Assembly: GCA_024220505.1 (NCBI GenBank)
Contig: JAKZZE010000003.1
Span: 1,302,001 to 1,366,000, forward strand
DNA from: Rhizopus arrhizus
Lineage: Eukaryota > Mucoromycota > Mucoromycetes > Mucorales > Rhizopodaceae
Length of the DNA stretch: 64,000 nt
Direction of reading: 5' to 3'
The position numbers and the translations under genes were made by a program. The number at the start of each line of letters is the position of its first letter. Within the stretch, counting starts at the first letter, position 1. Under the pieces are notes generated by a model. It saw only the letters and a program-made list of their open reading frames with translations, was not told the DNA's origin and did no database searches. Below, one piece after another: positions 1 through 10,862 of the stretch.

Positions 1-945
1 AACAACAGCGACATAACTCACATAATACATAATCAAGATAATACCATGGTACCAATGTATGCTCTGGTTGTAAGCAATCCATGTCATAATCAACGCTGCA
101 CCTAACAAGTATGTAGCATCTCGCATAAAAGTGACCCTTTGAGATTGAAAAGGTTTAATGATTCCCATACAACCAGATACTACAGCTACAATAAAAAATG
201 CTGCGCCAATCAATTCTCCTATGGCCAATGATCCAGCACCAGAATCCATCGCACTACATATATGTTTAGCTTCATATTTTTTTTTGTATATAAAAGAATA
301 CCTAAAAGTACTGAATAAATCAGGGCTTCCATTTCCAAAAGCCAAAATGGTAACGCCAGCCTAAAAAATAGGCATTTAACTCCATCTTTACGTTCCTTTT
401 AACCATTATTTTATACTTACCATACTTTCAGATAGTTGAAGTTTAGAAGAAATTGTCTGCAGATTGGGACCTAGCAAATTTTGATAAGATTATTTAATTG
501 CAAAGCCAGACTTCTTGTTCTTACAAAAGAAATCTGAAGCCACGATACTAATAGCTCCAAACAATACGAGTAAACATATCAACTAAGAAATATGCATTAA
601 AATAAAAGGAGGGGGTAACGGTTTGAACCTGATTTACAAGAATAATAGCTGCAGCCTGTTTCCAAATACCTAAACAATAATACAATTTTAAGTAAATGGC
701 TGTAAATCCATCACAAGACGACTGGACAAATTCGCATTGATCTTTTTGTAATTCTATGTTTGAGCAATTCTACAGAGACAATAAACATTTGCATGTACAC
801 AATAATTATTATTGTTAGGAATTACATTAGAAAATGCGCTTAACATGTTTGTTTTTGATCCTTTAGCAAAAATAATGAATGCTGTCAAAGTAACAATGAA
901 ACTGAACCAGCCAATAAAAAAACAAAGCCCTCGTTCACTTTTCAT
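1..945 (-). CDS. Na+/Ca2+ exchanger, CaCA family (5' part, runs off the left edge)
   Basis: Integral membrane cation exchanger, partial. Six exons can be joined on the minus strand: 826-945, 638-769, 525-582, 421-470, 302-360 and 1-253, all with GT..AG introns and a continuous frame. Seen: an N-terminal hydrophobic segment (residues 7-27), a Cys-containing extracellular-type stretch, the ASDFFCPNL segment, then the alpha-1 repeat GNGSPDLFSTFSA followed by GELIGAAFFIVAVVSG. This order is typical of intracellular or vacuolar fungal CaCA exchangers related to NCLX/SLC8B1 and yeast YDL206W. The alpha-1 repeat supplies the cation-binding residues. The alpha-2 repeat would lie outside the window. 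The Met at 945 is chosen because the exon is short, opens directly into the first membrane segment, and is preceded by an A-rich leader. Family call is firm; ion specificity and compartment are inferred. Confidence 0.88.
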
Positions 946-1232
946 TGTACATTAAATTAGATAAAAAAAAAAAGAAAAGGAAAAGGGACAAAAAGAAAAA
1001 CAAACGCATTATATATTTTATCCCTTACTCGTAAACACCCTACAATTAATTCCTCCTGATCCCTATTCTTTATTTTGATTATTTGACAGCCGTTGATTTC
1101 CAAATTTAGAAACAACATTGTTCACCATGCATTTTTACACAAAAAAGAGAGTTGATTTTATTTATTCCTGCTTTTTTTATTAATAAATTTATGTCAATTT
1201 TCTGGCATTACTTCATATTTCTTTTCTTCAAT

Positions 1233-2046
1233 TTAGAACTTCATGTCGTGAGGGAATTGACCCTTGCGAAGGCTGAAGGTAGACTTCAAGTAAGAAACGA
1301 AATAAGCATTCTTGGCAGCAACAGCAAGGATTTCCTTGTCAAGAGCCTTTTGGTCAGCAGCTTTGGATTCAGGGAAAGCAGCCTTCTTCTACAATATTAC
1401 TTAGTTTATTTGTTGTAAAATTTCCCGCTGTATTGTGTACCGTCTTTACCTGTTCACCTTCAAGGAAAGCCTTTTCAGTTTTGGCAGATTTCTTAAAGTA
1501 AGCATCATTGAACTTTTCATCAATCTAAAAAACCAGTAAGTAAAATATACACAAACATCTTCTTTATGTTACCTTGACGGAAGAGAGGTCAAGCTTTGAG
1601 GAAGTAGCAATAACATAAGCTTGGTTGACACGACGAAGAGGAACGCCGTTGACCTTGAAAGGACCAGTGACAAGCAAGAGACCAGAGTCCAATTGCTTTA
1701 AGAAAACAACGCGCTTTCCGCGGTAGCGACCAGCCAAGAGGATCAAGACGGTACCAGGAGTGATGTTGGAACGAAGAGCAGTCTTCTTAGCAGACTTACG
1801 GTTGATCTTGGGTTGAGGAACATCTTCAGCAGGGTAGAAACGAGGAGCCTTTTGGGCAGGAACGGTACGCTTACCGCCATTCTTGGCACCCTTGACTTCA
1901 ACAGTCTTTTCAGCAACAGTTTGCTTAGCAGGAGCAGCAACGTTGGTCTTTTGGCGCTTGTACAAGGCCTTCTTGGAGTAAACAGTGGAACGGCTGTAAC
2001 GGCTGACACCGGGAGCAAGAACGGAATTTCTGGGAGCGTGAGCCAT
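1233..2046 (-). CDS. RPL6: 60S ribosomal protein eL6
   Basis: Structural protein of the large cytosolic ribosomal subunit. Exons 1573-2046, 1450-1524 and 1233-1388 give 234 residues, close to the family length. Seen: basic N-terminus ([20 protein letters not shown]), then the eL6 core with [22 protein letters not shown] and the [22 protein letters not shown] segment, which are diagnostic. The C-terminus is Lys-rich. A splice-acceptor-like TTTTATAG lies about 18 nt upstream of the ATG, so an intron in the 5' leader is plausible, as in many fungal ribosomal protein genes; it was not proven. The gene is tandem with the exchanger gene, with about 290 bp between its stop and that gene's start. Confidence 0.95.
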
Positions 2047-3260
2047 GTCTATTCAATTACACCTATAAAATAAGTTAACACTGAGATGTAATGCGAACGG
2101 AAAGGAATAAGATGCTGTCTAAGCAGTTGTGTATTCAAAATATACGAGAAATTAAAATGAAATTGAGCCTTCCAATCTAATGTATTTAGTGGACCACACG
2201 CATATTTTTTGCAGTTATGAGATTATTTAAGTTATTGTATTTGTTTGCTATATCAAATCCACATATTCAATCTATCCATCCATCCATCCATCTATTTATC
2301 CATTCATTTTCAATTCTCTCCATTTTCTGAATACATTTACGCTTTACAGCATCACCTTTCCGCATGTTCATATGGTTACCTAATAGGGCCGGGAAAAAGA
2401 AAGAGAGGGGTTTTGTAAGTGAATATTTGGCACTTATGCCTTCTTCGACTGTATCTAGACGTCCAGGGAAATCCACGCAAAAGCCAGTCATATTAAAGTG
2501 GTCACACCAAAGCAGCCACAATTTACATCTTTTTTATTTATCCAAAAATTGTCGAATTCATGTTCTCCAATAAAACAAGATAATGTACAGTTTATTTGAG
2601 GAGCAGAGCATCTCAATCAAAGCCAAATGCAGCTCAATTAGCAAACACTATTTACAAATATGTCACTAAAATAGATAATAAATAATGGTACAAAACAACA
2701 TAAAATAGCCAATGAGCTCCTCAAGATTGGTATTGGTGTTAACGACTGTTTTCATTACAAGTTGCTTCTGTATGATAATACATAAAAGCATGTATTTTTA
2801 TTTAATACACCTCGCCCTCAACAAGATGAACAACAGATACAAGAGGATTGCAACACTTTGAACCTTCGAATGAGAAGAATCCACATATTCAATTGTGATA
2901 GAGGAGTTGTGATCAAGATTGATTAACAATTTTGAGTTTATATAAAAATGAATCATGGGCTCCTTTTTGATGAGACTAATTTGTTCCAGGCGAAGTTTGA
3001 TTATTCATCTGCAAATACAAGTTTTAATATAACTCCTGATATAATCACACATAAATGAAAAATAAATAAATTTAAGAAGATATACAGTCCACTTGCAGAT
3101 CTTTGTATTAAAATTTATTAATACTAGATTTACAGCTATAATTAATTAAAGCATCAGAAAGGATTTAACTGAATCTTTACGAAAAGGATATATATTTTAG
3201 ATACAATGATATTAAATAAAAATATAGCATTTTTCAATCTCGTTGAATTTTATAGTCTTT
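2047..3260. other. Intergenic region with a CATC-type microsatellite and a weak ORF
   Basis: About 1.2 kb without a supported gene. A short CATC/TATC tetranucleotide tract lies near 2270-2300. On the minus strand an open stretch (best Met at 2956, stop at 2798, 52 residues) ends in a hydrophobic tail preceded by Ser, like the C-terminal exon of a GPI-anchored protein. No upstream exon could be joined convincingly. The first about 150 bp would hold the eL6 promoter. Confidence 0.3.
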
Positions 3261-3665
3261 TTATTTTACGAGATATAACAGTCTGAGGTGATTACCAAAT
3301 TTCATGTGGGCATTGAGAGCACAAGCATTGTAGATCTTAGTACCCTCATAGATTGAACTTTTTTGAGCGAACATAAACCAAGGCTGCTGGTATCCATTGA
3401 TTTGAAGATAGAGTTTAATATGAAGCCCAATGCGCTGATGCATACCTCGTGTTATGTTACTTTGCACTGCACATTTGTTATAAGCAATTAAGGAAAGCCA
3501 CACTTCTGCAAAGAAGTCTCGGTTGATCAAATTAGCAACATCAAAGTTATCATTGTTAGTAATCTCATGAAGGAAAATGTACTTTGCCAAGAGTACGCGT
3601 GAGCGATGGTACTGTACACGAGGTTGATGAAGCTTTCCATTTGAGGATGCAAGAGAGAATTTCAA
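3261..3665 (-). CDS. Hypothetical protein, 134 aa, possible transposon-associated fragment
   Basis: Single open frame of 134 codons, not recognised. It is rich in Asn, His, Leu and Lys, with no signal peptide or clear membrane helix. Its texture (HRSRVLLAKYIFLHE ... YQQPWFMFAQKSSIYEG ... FGNHLRLLYLVK) resembles the large families of mobile-element-associated hypothetical proteins that are abundant in Mucorales genomes. That is an impression, not a match. No promoter or introns can be assigned. It stands in a gene-poor AT-rich stretch, so it may be a truncated remnant. Confidence that it is expressed is low. Confidence 0.3.
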   Translation of the reverse strand: MKFSLASSNGKLHQPRVQYHRSRVLLAKYIFLHEITNNDNFDVANLINRDFFAEVWLSLIAYNKCAVQSNITRGMHQRIGLHIKLYLQINGYQQPWFMFAQKSSIYEGTKIYNACALNAHMKFGNHLRLLYLVK

Positions 3666-6189
3666 TCGATACTATTCACGGAAAATTTGAGCTAATATGA
3701 GACAGCCAATTTTTAATATCCTTTAAAGCGAGTTTTAGGAAGTTGTTAAAGTTTTCGAGACAAAAAACTAAATACCTAAGCAATTATACTTTAAACTATC
3801 TCAAAGAACACTATACGTTCTCAGAGAAAACTCACATCAACAGATAGATAATTCTAAATATATTATATTGCTTTTTCTTAAAGTTCTGCAGTGTTTGGTT
3901 TAGAACAACATCAATTTGCAGAAAGTTCTCTTCATACAATATTGCTACACTCTCCTAGTTTCTCGTTGTAAAGTTGAGTGAAGTTTCAACTATACTTTTT
4001 TCAATATCGCCACCAATTCTTTTTACATATATATATATATATGAAAAAAAAAAAAAAAAAAAAAAAAAAAACTGCTGAAAAGACAATATAGTTCTCAAAA
4101 TTAAAAAGCATTGAGCCCAAGCCCATGTATATGCTTACTGACAAAGGCATGGCATAAATCAATGTTATTTAGACTGATCTTGTTGATCATATCATAAAAA
4201 TTTGCCTCTCTTTGTGCTTTGTATAATTCTACAGAGTATAAGCATGTATTTATTAGCTACTTTTCTGTGGATATTCAAACTATAATCGAGTTTACTAAAA
4301 TCATTTTTGCTAAAAAAATACTTTAATTTTTAAAAACAAAAGGCGGGTAATTAATAAATACAATATAATGCTCATGTAACTTTACTCGTTGCAGATAATA
4401 ATAAAAATTATCTTGCCATGGTTATCTTAAAACATGAGAAATCGCATAATCCTGCTTTATATTTTATTGATCAAAATACATTTGCTTTCTTTCTTTTATT
4501 TGCAAGCAGAATTATCATGAAATCAACAGAATAATTTTGCTATTAATTGGAGCCTTCTATATAATAAATAACACATGTCCGGCCAGTACTGTCGATAAGC
4601 TATGTGAGCTATTTTAGCATTATATCTTCTTTACGCATCACTGGATTGATAGTACCCGTAGGTTAACTTTGAAATTAAATTGCCTTTGACAATTTCATTA
4701 AACACAACTAGGCCTACCACTTTAGGTAAAATTTCAAACTATTATATAGACAGACTATGCGAAATACCAAATTTACACATGACAATTGAAAATTGATTCT
4801 GTGAGTGCTCCACTTATCTTTCTGGCCAATTCTTCTGCTATGCATTTCGTATACGCATCAAAAACTGGTCTAATAATTATAAAATACGATGAAATGACTT
4901 ATATTCTTTTTTAAAGTAAGTTACTAGAAATATTTACTGTTGATATTGATAATTAAATATGAGTCAAGAAACGCTATATGCGCTAAAAAGTGATATTTAA
5001 GCTATAAGCCGTTAGGAGAAAGATGAAATTCTTGGGTTTGGACATGAATAACAATAATAATGCTGATACCAATCATAAGAATAGAAATTAAAGCTTAAGT
5101 CACATTGTTATTAACAATAATGGTAAAGCAGAGCTGTAAGAAGTACAGAGGAATACCTTACAACAGCCTATGGATACATGGCTCTGGGAAGCTATACTCA
5201 AGTCTAAGTTTTACTTGCAGTATGTTGGAGGTTTAGAATATCGTAATACCCTAATGATCCATGAAAAGTTTACTATACCCACTAAAAATCGATATACTAT
5301 TCAGATTTAATGGGATTTAAGAAATACTTTAACACATGAAATTAGAGCAACAACTTAAACATGGATTGATTTGAAAGAAAATATAAAATGCTTGAAGCAT
5401 TTAATACCCATTTAAACCAAGGATATCGCTTTTGATGAAGGATAATCTAATGATTTTGATTACTATACAACTAAAAATTTTAACTCTAACAGAAAGATAG
5501 CTAAATATTTGGATTTAAAGGATAGTTTAAGCAATATTGAAACATTTTACATCATTATATATTGCTTAGAATTAAAATAGACAATATTTTTTAAAGTTGT
5601 CAATTGAATAAACTAGAATTTGACGGAGAATTATTCTTTTAAAACAAATGAAAAAATGAAAAAGGATTTCTATAAGCATGAATTAGGATGTCGTAATCTA
5701 AAACATGATTGAAAGGAAGGCAATAATAGTAATGTTTTATAGGAATTCTATTCACATTCTATGGGATATAAGCTATAACGCGCGCTTTATTATAGCATTA
5801 CGATCGAATACTATTGCATACGAAATCAACAATCATGCCAACAGTTTTATTTTTTAATTATATTTGCTTATGACTAATGTGAACCATATTTTACCAAATT
5901 AATGTTTAATGGAAAGGGTTTCTGGAGTTAATAAAGTGCATTTTTCAACAGGAATCTTTTCCTACGATTTTAGAATTATAAATCTTGATCAAAATTTACC
6001 GATTCAAAGTGAATAAAATAGCTACTGTTGTGCGACTATGTATCATTTGAGCTGCAATAACCAGTAATACGTCAAATAAGATATTATCTTAAAGAAATTG
6101 AAGATCGGATCTGAAGAAAGACTAAGATACTGAGAGCACTTGCCTTTTTTGTTAGCTAGTGGGTTGTCGCCACCGAAACGGTCAGTTAT
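3666..6189. other. Gene-poor AT-rich stretch with poly(A) and (TA)n
   Basis: No intact ORF. A (TA)n run (about 4027-4042) is followed by a poly(A) tract of about 28 nt at 4044-4071. From about 5000 onward, plus-strand reading frames carry short protein-like runs broken by frequent stops, probably the front half of the decayed coding region described at 6190-6850. Confidence 0.4.
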
Positions 6190-6850
6190 CAAAAATTAGT
6201 TTTTGAAGTGCCTATACTCTCATCCAAATATTCTATTAGAGATTTGATTCAGGTTACGGGCATTGCACATCATGTATATGATATATTAATTGAATGTATA
6301 ATTCAAAACAGGCTATAAAAAAGAAGAATTTGTAAATTTGTTCCCGAGCTGACATAACAAATTGTCAATAAAAGTATCAAAATAGAAAGTAAGGAGATTC
6401 TTTTGTTGTAGGTATCTTGCCTTTCTCCGTATTACCTGTGAAATCTCTGATGAAATCTTAAATTTAGATCAGTCAACACAAAAGATCATGTTTTTATCCA
6501 AATCATCAGCTTTTCTGGGCTTTTTTGTTTATGATGTTGCTTTTGGAATGAAATATAAAAAATACTAAATTTATAAAGATGAGTTGACCCATACAGTAGA
6601 TTATATTTGTACTATTTGATAGACAAATACTTATGCTTTTGATATAAATATTCTTTTAAGCAAACTATTAGCACTTTTGTGTAGAAAAGAGAAAAATGCT
6701 GAAGTGGCTGCAGAAGCCCGCTTAAATACAAAGAAGCTGAGTCTGATGAAGGATAAGTATGTTTTGTTCCACGAAGTAAATACAAGCAACCGAGTTTATA
6801 GAATTGGCATGACATTAAAAAATAGCATAAAACCAAGACTGTATTTATGA
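6190..6850 (+). pseudogene. Decayed coding region of unknown identity
   Basis: Plus-strand frames read as protein-like sequence interrupted by several stops. Examples are FEVPILSSKYSIRDLIQVTG near 6200-6260, FLSKSSAFLGFFVYDVAFG near 6490-6550 and KNAEVAAEARLNTKKLSLM near 6690-6750. Composition and the regular mix of residues suggest a former gene or mobile-element ORF. I do not recognise the family. There is no recognisable catalytic motif and no terminal repeats were found. It could also be chance in AT-rich DNA, but the open runs are longer than in neighbouring frames. Confidence 0.35.
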
Positions 6851-7259
6851 CCTAAACGTACTAACTTCGTTACAGCAACTATTTTAGAATTCGATTTTCT
6901 ATGCTTAATCAATGCAAATGATAAGCATGGATATATGAGACAAGTAAATACTTCATCTTTTATTTCTTTCATTTAATTGATAGGGAAAAAAAGTTTTGTA
7001 ATACTCCTGCATAAAGATGTAAAGTTTGAGTATATAAAAACAAGACCACTGACAAAGTTACGGAAATTACATATAAATTTGACAGATCAATAAAATCAAC
7101 TGAAGAGACAAAAAGGAGAGGGGGTGGAAAGACAAAGGGAGGATAGGAAAATAGGAAGAACGTGTAACATGGTCGTTATAAAGCTCTTTCTTTCTTTCTC
7201 TCCCTTTCATTTCATAATTTACACGAGTATTTATAATATTTTGTTCCCAAAAAGAAAAA

Positions 7260-8136
7260 ATGGGGCTTTCTTTCCCTTTTCTTTTTCTAGGTCTAATGAA
7301 CATATATTTGTTTATTTTATTGCTTATAATGCAGTTGGCGTTTAGTAAAGAACTTGATTTTGATCCAATTTTAGAAGAAAGCGGTCCTAGTGCTGGGAGT
7401 TCTCCCTATCGTCCATACAGTATTAAGATGAAACTATTGTATATGATTTATAAATACTTATTTAATTGCTTTAGTTGGATTACCAGTGACTACGTGGTCT
7501 ATTAAGCAGTTAAATGCGACGGAAAAAGAAAATGTATGTAATAGTCAGCTAGCTTTTTGTAAGGTAAAAAAAAGAAAAAAGAAAAAGGATCAATCATTAC
7601 AACAAATGGTGTATTCATACATAGAGTAGGATCAATGTGGTGGCGATGACTATACTACAAAAAAGTAACAGTAAAAAAAAATATGCAAGGGTGTGTCTTG
7701 AATATAAGTAAAATTCTTTTTTAGTTTCTGCAATACGACTACAATGGCTTGGGGATGTTCTTGCAAGGTACAAATTTAATCGTTTTACAGAAAAAAAATA
7801 ATAATCAAGGAATGCAATATTCCTCTTCGTTTAAAGAATCATGTACCAATTACCCCACCTTATCATTGGCCTGTGACCGTAGCTGAATGTCATGGAAAGG
7901 AATCGTCTTGTAGGAATAGTTGCAGCGAAGGTGTTATCAAAGATTTATGTAGTCAAGCATGTGCTAAGTACTACAGGTGTGATGCAGCAGGGAGTCCACC
8001 TAGTGGCCTAAAAGTAGATGAAGCAGATCAAGCACCCATTTATCATTTACCTGTGTCAAGAGCTTCGGCTTTACTGCCTTATTCAAGTACTATTATCAAG
8101 TTTTTAATGCTAATTTTGACTTTGATTTTTATATAA
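7260..8136 (+). CDS. Secreted cysteine-rich protein, probably GPI-anchored
   Basis: Five exons join in frame: 7260-7419, 7475-7563, 7630-7664, 7725-7767 and 7837-8136, giving 208 residues. The N-terminus has a strong signal peptide (about residues 1-27, FLFLGLMNIYLFILLLIMQ). The middle carries spaced cysteines: VCNSQLAFCKDQCGG, then NFCNTTTMAWGCSCKN, then AECHGKESSCRNSC ... CSQACAKYYRC. The C-terminus ends in a hydrophobic tail after a Ser-rich stretch, as expected for GPI attachment. Wall or cell-surface location is inferred. The Cys layout resembles small fungal surface proteins with an FCN..T..WGC.C core. Enzymatic function is unknown. The 35-nt third exon, which supplies the QCGGDDYTTK segment, is fixed by frame: without it the Cys pattern cannot be read. 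Confidence 0.82.
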
Positions 8137-8604
8137 TAAACATGCGCTAAAAAGAAATTTTGTTCTGCCCCTCCCTTTTTTTCTGAACGAATAATCGCCA
8201 TTGAAATTGCGCCATTCTCCTATTTTAATAAAAAAGATAGTTTGCTTGCACATGTGTATCCTTTTTTGTTACATAATTTATGCCATGCTTGAAGAACCCT
8301 TTTTATTCTGAAACACAGGATATCAAAACAAAGGTGCAAACAGAGTAGATATTAGTTTTATTGCATGCAAAATTAGAATTATGTGTATTTCGGTTATATC
8401 CTTCTCTTTATATATAAAAAGAAGAAGTTTACAATACAGCTGAGAATATAAAAATATCTATGATCTGTATTATTAAACGGGAGAAAGAGAGAGAAAGTGA
8501 TGCGAGAAAATAAAGAATAGGATTATTTACATTTGTAAAGAGAGAAAGAGAGAGAAAGAAAGAGGGAAAGGGGTATATAAGAAAAGTATCAAGAGAGAAA
8601 CAAT
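8137..8604. other. Convergent 3' intergenic region with GA-rich repeats
   Basis: Lies between the 3' ends of the plus-strand surface-protein gene and the minus-strand ORF at 8605-9060. Contains GAGAAAGAGAGAGAAAG-type low complexity near 8480-8575 and AT-rich sequence. No gene seen. Confidence 0.5.
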
Positions 8605-9060
8605 TCAACTGATTCTGCAACAACCGATACAATCCTCTTCTACAGTTGCCATAAACCTTTTACGTTGAATTGTTTTCAGTTTCAAATTTCGATTGTTGTC
8701 ATCTGTAGTGGTATCTGTGGTATCTTCTTTATCATGTATCATGTTGCCATGACTGTTATGTCTTATACCATTTGTACTATCGGTGATTGTACTATCACCG
8801 ATAAAGGTCAAGGTATCCAGGCTGACATCACTCATACGCCATATAGGCGGATGTCTATAGAGGCCAAAATGGAGGTCACCTGCTGTCATGGTACCTTGGT
8901 ATGGATTAGCAAGCGCTGATACGTTGGCGCCAAATATCTCATCATCGTATATTTGAATCCGAGCTCGTCTTTCAAATGCTTGATCAAGCATAGCGAAATG
9001 TCTGTTAGGTAGTCGACGTTGAACCATACCATTCGTTGAATACCAATAAAAATTAGTCAT
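8605..9060 (-). CDS. Hypothetical protein, 151 aa
   Basis: Single-exon ORF, product not recognised. The first about 90 residues look like a compact soluble domain (FYWYSTNGMVQRRL ... AFERRARIQIYDDEIFG ... PIWRMSDVSLDTLTFIGDS). They are followed by an Asp/Thr/His-rich linker and a basic tail ending in CIGCC. There is no signal peptide or membrane helix. The amino-acid mix is unlike the shadow frames, which supports a real gene. It lies tandem downstream of the PSD gene, whose stop is 173 bp upstream of this ATG. A DNA inverted repeat (ATCGGTGAT / ATCACCGAT, 8779-8787 and 8794-8802) falls inside the coding sequence. Alternative: a short, recently born or decaying gene. Confidence 0.55.
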   Translation of the reverse strand: MTNFYWYSTNGMVQRRLPNRHFAMLDQAFERRARIQIYDDEIFGANVSALANPYQGTMTAGDLHFGLYRHPPIWRMSDVSLDTLTFIGDSTITDSTNGIRHNSHGNMIHDKEDTTDTTTDDNNRNLKLKTIQRKRFMATVEEDCIGCCRIS

Positions 9061-9232
9061 ATGTATTAAGAGTGAAAAAAAATAAAATAAAAATAAAAAT
9101 AAAGACCAAAACTAAATAAATAAAAAAAGATAGAGGAGTTGTACATGCTTGTATGTGCTCACAAAAAAAGATTAAGGAGGTTAACTAAAAAAAAAAGCAG
9201 GAGAAATGTTACATGTGCGCGATCTGTTTTTA

Positions 9233-10780
9233 TTATTCATATTTTCCCAAGGGTTCACCCATTTTTACTTTTTGTCCTTGAGTAACACAGAATTTGAATG
9301 ATTGTGGTGCCTCAAAGACTAAGACTACAGTAGAACCAAGATAGAATCCACCCATTTCATCACCATATCTCAATGGTTTGCCTCCTAATAGCTTACTTGC
9401 TGATTTATAAGTTACTTCAGTATATGTGCCTAATGGAATATCTTCCTTCTTGTTTGTCTTTAATGCTTCATCAAAATTGATCTTGATGGACCCAACATTC
9501 GTAGCTCCAACGGGAATCATTGAAAAGAAACCGTGTTTCCATTTACCCAAAAGTGCAACTCTTTCATTCAAAACAAACAAATTTTGTAATAACTTTACAA
9601 AATAAGGAGACACAGAAAACAATTCACCTATAGAAACAAAGAATGAGCACAAGAAAATATTTATACTTTTCTTTATACCAGCAAAATGTCTTCTTGTTTC
9701 AACTACCCAATTTGTGGGAGAATGGAATCGATGGTAATCTCCTGGAGCAAGATAAACAACACAGAAATACAATGCATGGCCAGGTTTAATATTTGTACTT
9801 GAATCAACGTGGGCTAGTTTGGCTAATGCACGCTCATCTTTTGGTCGTGCCTCATGCCCCTCTGCCACAGCATCTTCGCCCACAACCGATCGAGTCTTGA
9901 CCGCATGATGGTCAGTACCTTCTGCTAACATATCATCCAATGAATAAGGAATACCATTCACATTCGCAAATTCCTTTTCGTCCACTACAACATTATCCGA
10001 GTTTCCCAAGATGGCATTGGTCACTGGTAAAATAGAGGTCTCGCCGTTACCTAATAAAGCGTCCAGATTGTAGGTGATACCCTTGATTTGCTCAATATCT
10101 CTGCCTTGCACAAGACCAAAGTGCAATACCTTGCCGTCTGAAGGAGAGACCAATGGTACATCTCGAGCAATAGGTCGAGCATCATCCTTTAATTCTCGAT
10201 AAAAGAAGGCAGAAAGATTGGGATAGTCATAAAGGTTGGGATTTTTCATCTCGTCCAAGTTACAGCCAAAGATCCAACTATATAGTTTAAAGCCTGCTGG
10301 CCTTAAAGGTGTGGGAATTGTAAGTGAATTGAAAGCACCCCATATACGAGACATAGTACGTAAAGGTAAAGCTGCTGCTACATGAACCTATACATGCATG
10401 TATTTTTTATTAATAAACCTCTGCACAGACCCAAGCCTCTTTTTTTTACCTGCCATGGCCCAGTAGCCCTATATTTAGGCTTATCTGTAGTTTCTTTTTC
10501 TTCTCTCTCTTTAATATGTCTATATTGAATTACACCAATGACACTGAGACCAAGGCCAACTGGTATAGGATACCATTTAATTTTTGTCTTATTCCAGCTG
10601 TCAACAATACGCTCTGCATGTTAAAGCATTAAATCATTGAAAACTTTTTTTTTTCTTTTTACCAAACGTGTTGCGTTGTTGTTGTCTTTTCATGGACGAT
10701 CCATGAAGCGATCTTTGTCGAATGGCCGTAAAAGTACGAATGCGATAACTGCTTGATTGTAAAAGCAATTTAACACTCAT
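9233..10780 (-). CDS. PSD1: Phosphatidylserine decarboxylase, mitochondrial type
   Basis: Converts phosphatidylserine to phosphatidylethanolamine, normally at the inner mitochondrial membrane. Exons 10663-10780, 10450-10613, 9679-10387 and 9233-9627 give 461 residues. Seen: a basic, Ser/Arg-rich N-terminus compatible with a mitochondrial presequence; a membrane segment (WYPIPVGLGLSVIGVIQY); the LPLRTMSRIWG region; YLAPGDYHRFHSP; GELFSVSPYFVK; and near residue 427 the LGST motif, where self-cleavage creates the pyruvoyl group. The insert between DGKVLHFG and YFCVVYLAPGDYH is also long in yeast Psd1. The third intron (9628-9678, 51 nt) is a multiple of three and has no stop, so unspliced message stays open; splicing restores RRHFAGELFSV as in the family. 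Confidence 0.95.
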
Positions 10781-10862
10781 GAAGTTATCACAGAGAAAAG
10801 AATTTTTTTTTCTTTGCTGGCTGTTACTGCATATTTTTCTATTTAATTTCCGTTTTTATTTT

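Noticed and set aside
1813..2073. Plus-strand ORF opposite eL6
   Set aside because: Antisense shadow of a strongly biased ribosomal protein gene.
2267..2521. 84-codon minus-strand ORF
   Set aside because: Its C-terminal part is only the translation of the CATC microsatellite and the rest has no recognisable feature.
8779..8802. Perfect 9-bp inverted repeat as an operator or terminator
   Set aside because: Sits inside an open coding frame, where the Asp/Ser/Thr-coding repeats explain it.
9900..10100. Apparent internal duplication in PSD (ITYNLDALLGN and IPYSLDDMLAE)
   Set aside because: The long insert with a second similar segment occurs at the same place in yeast Psd1, so it is a family feature rather than a new duplication.
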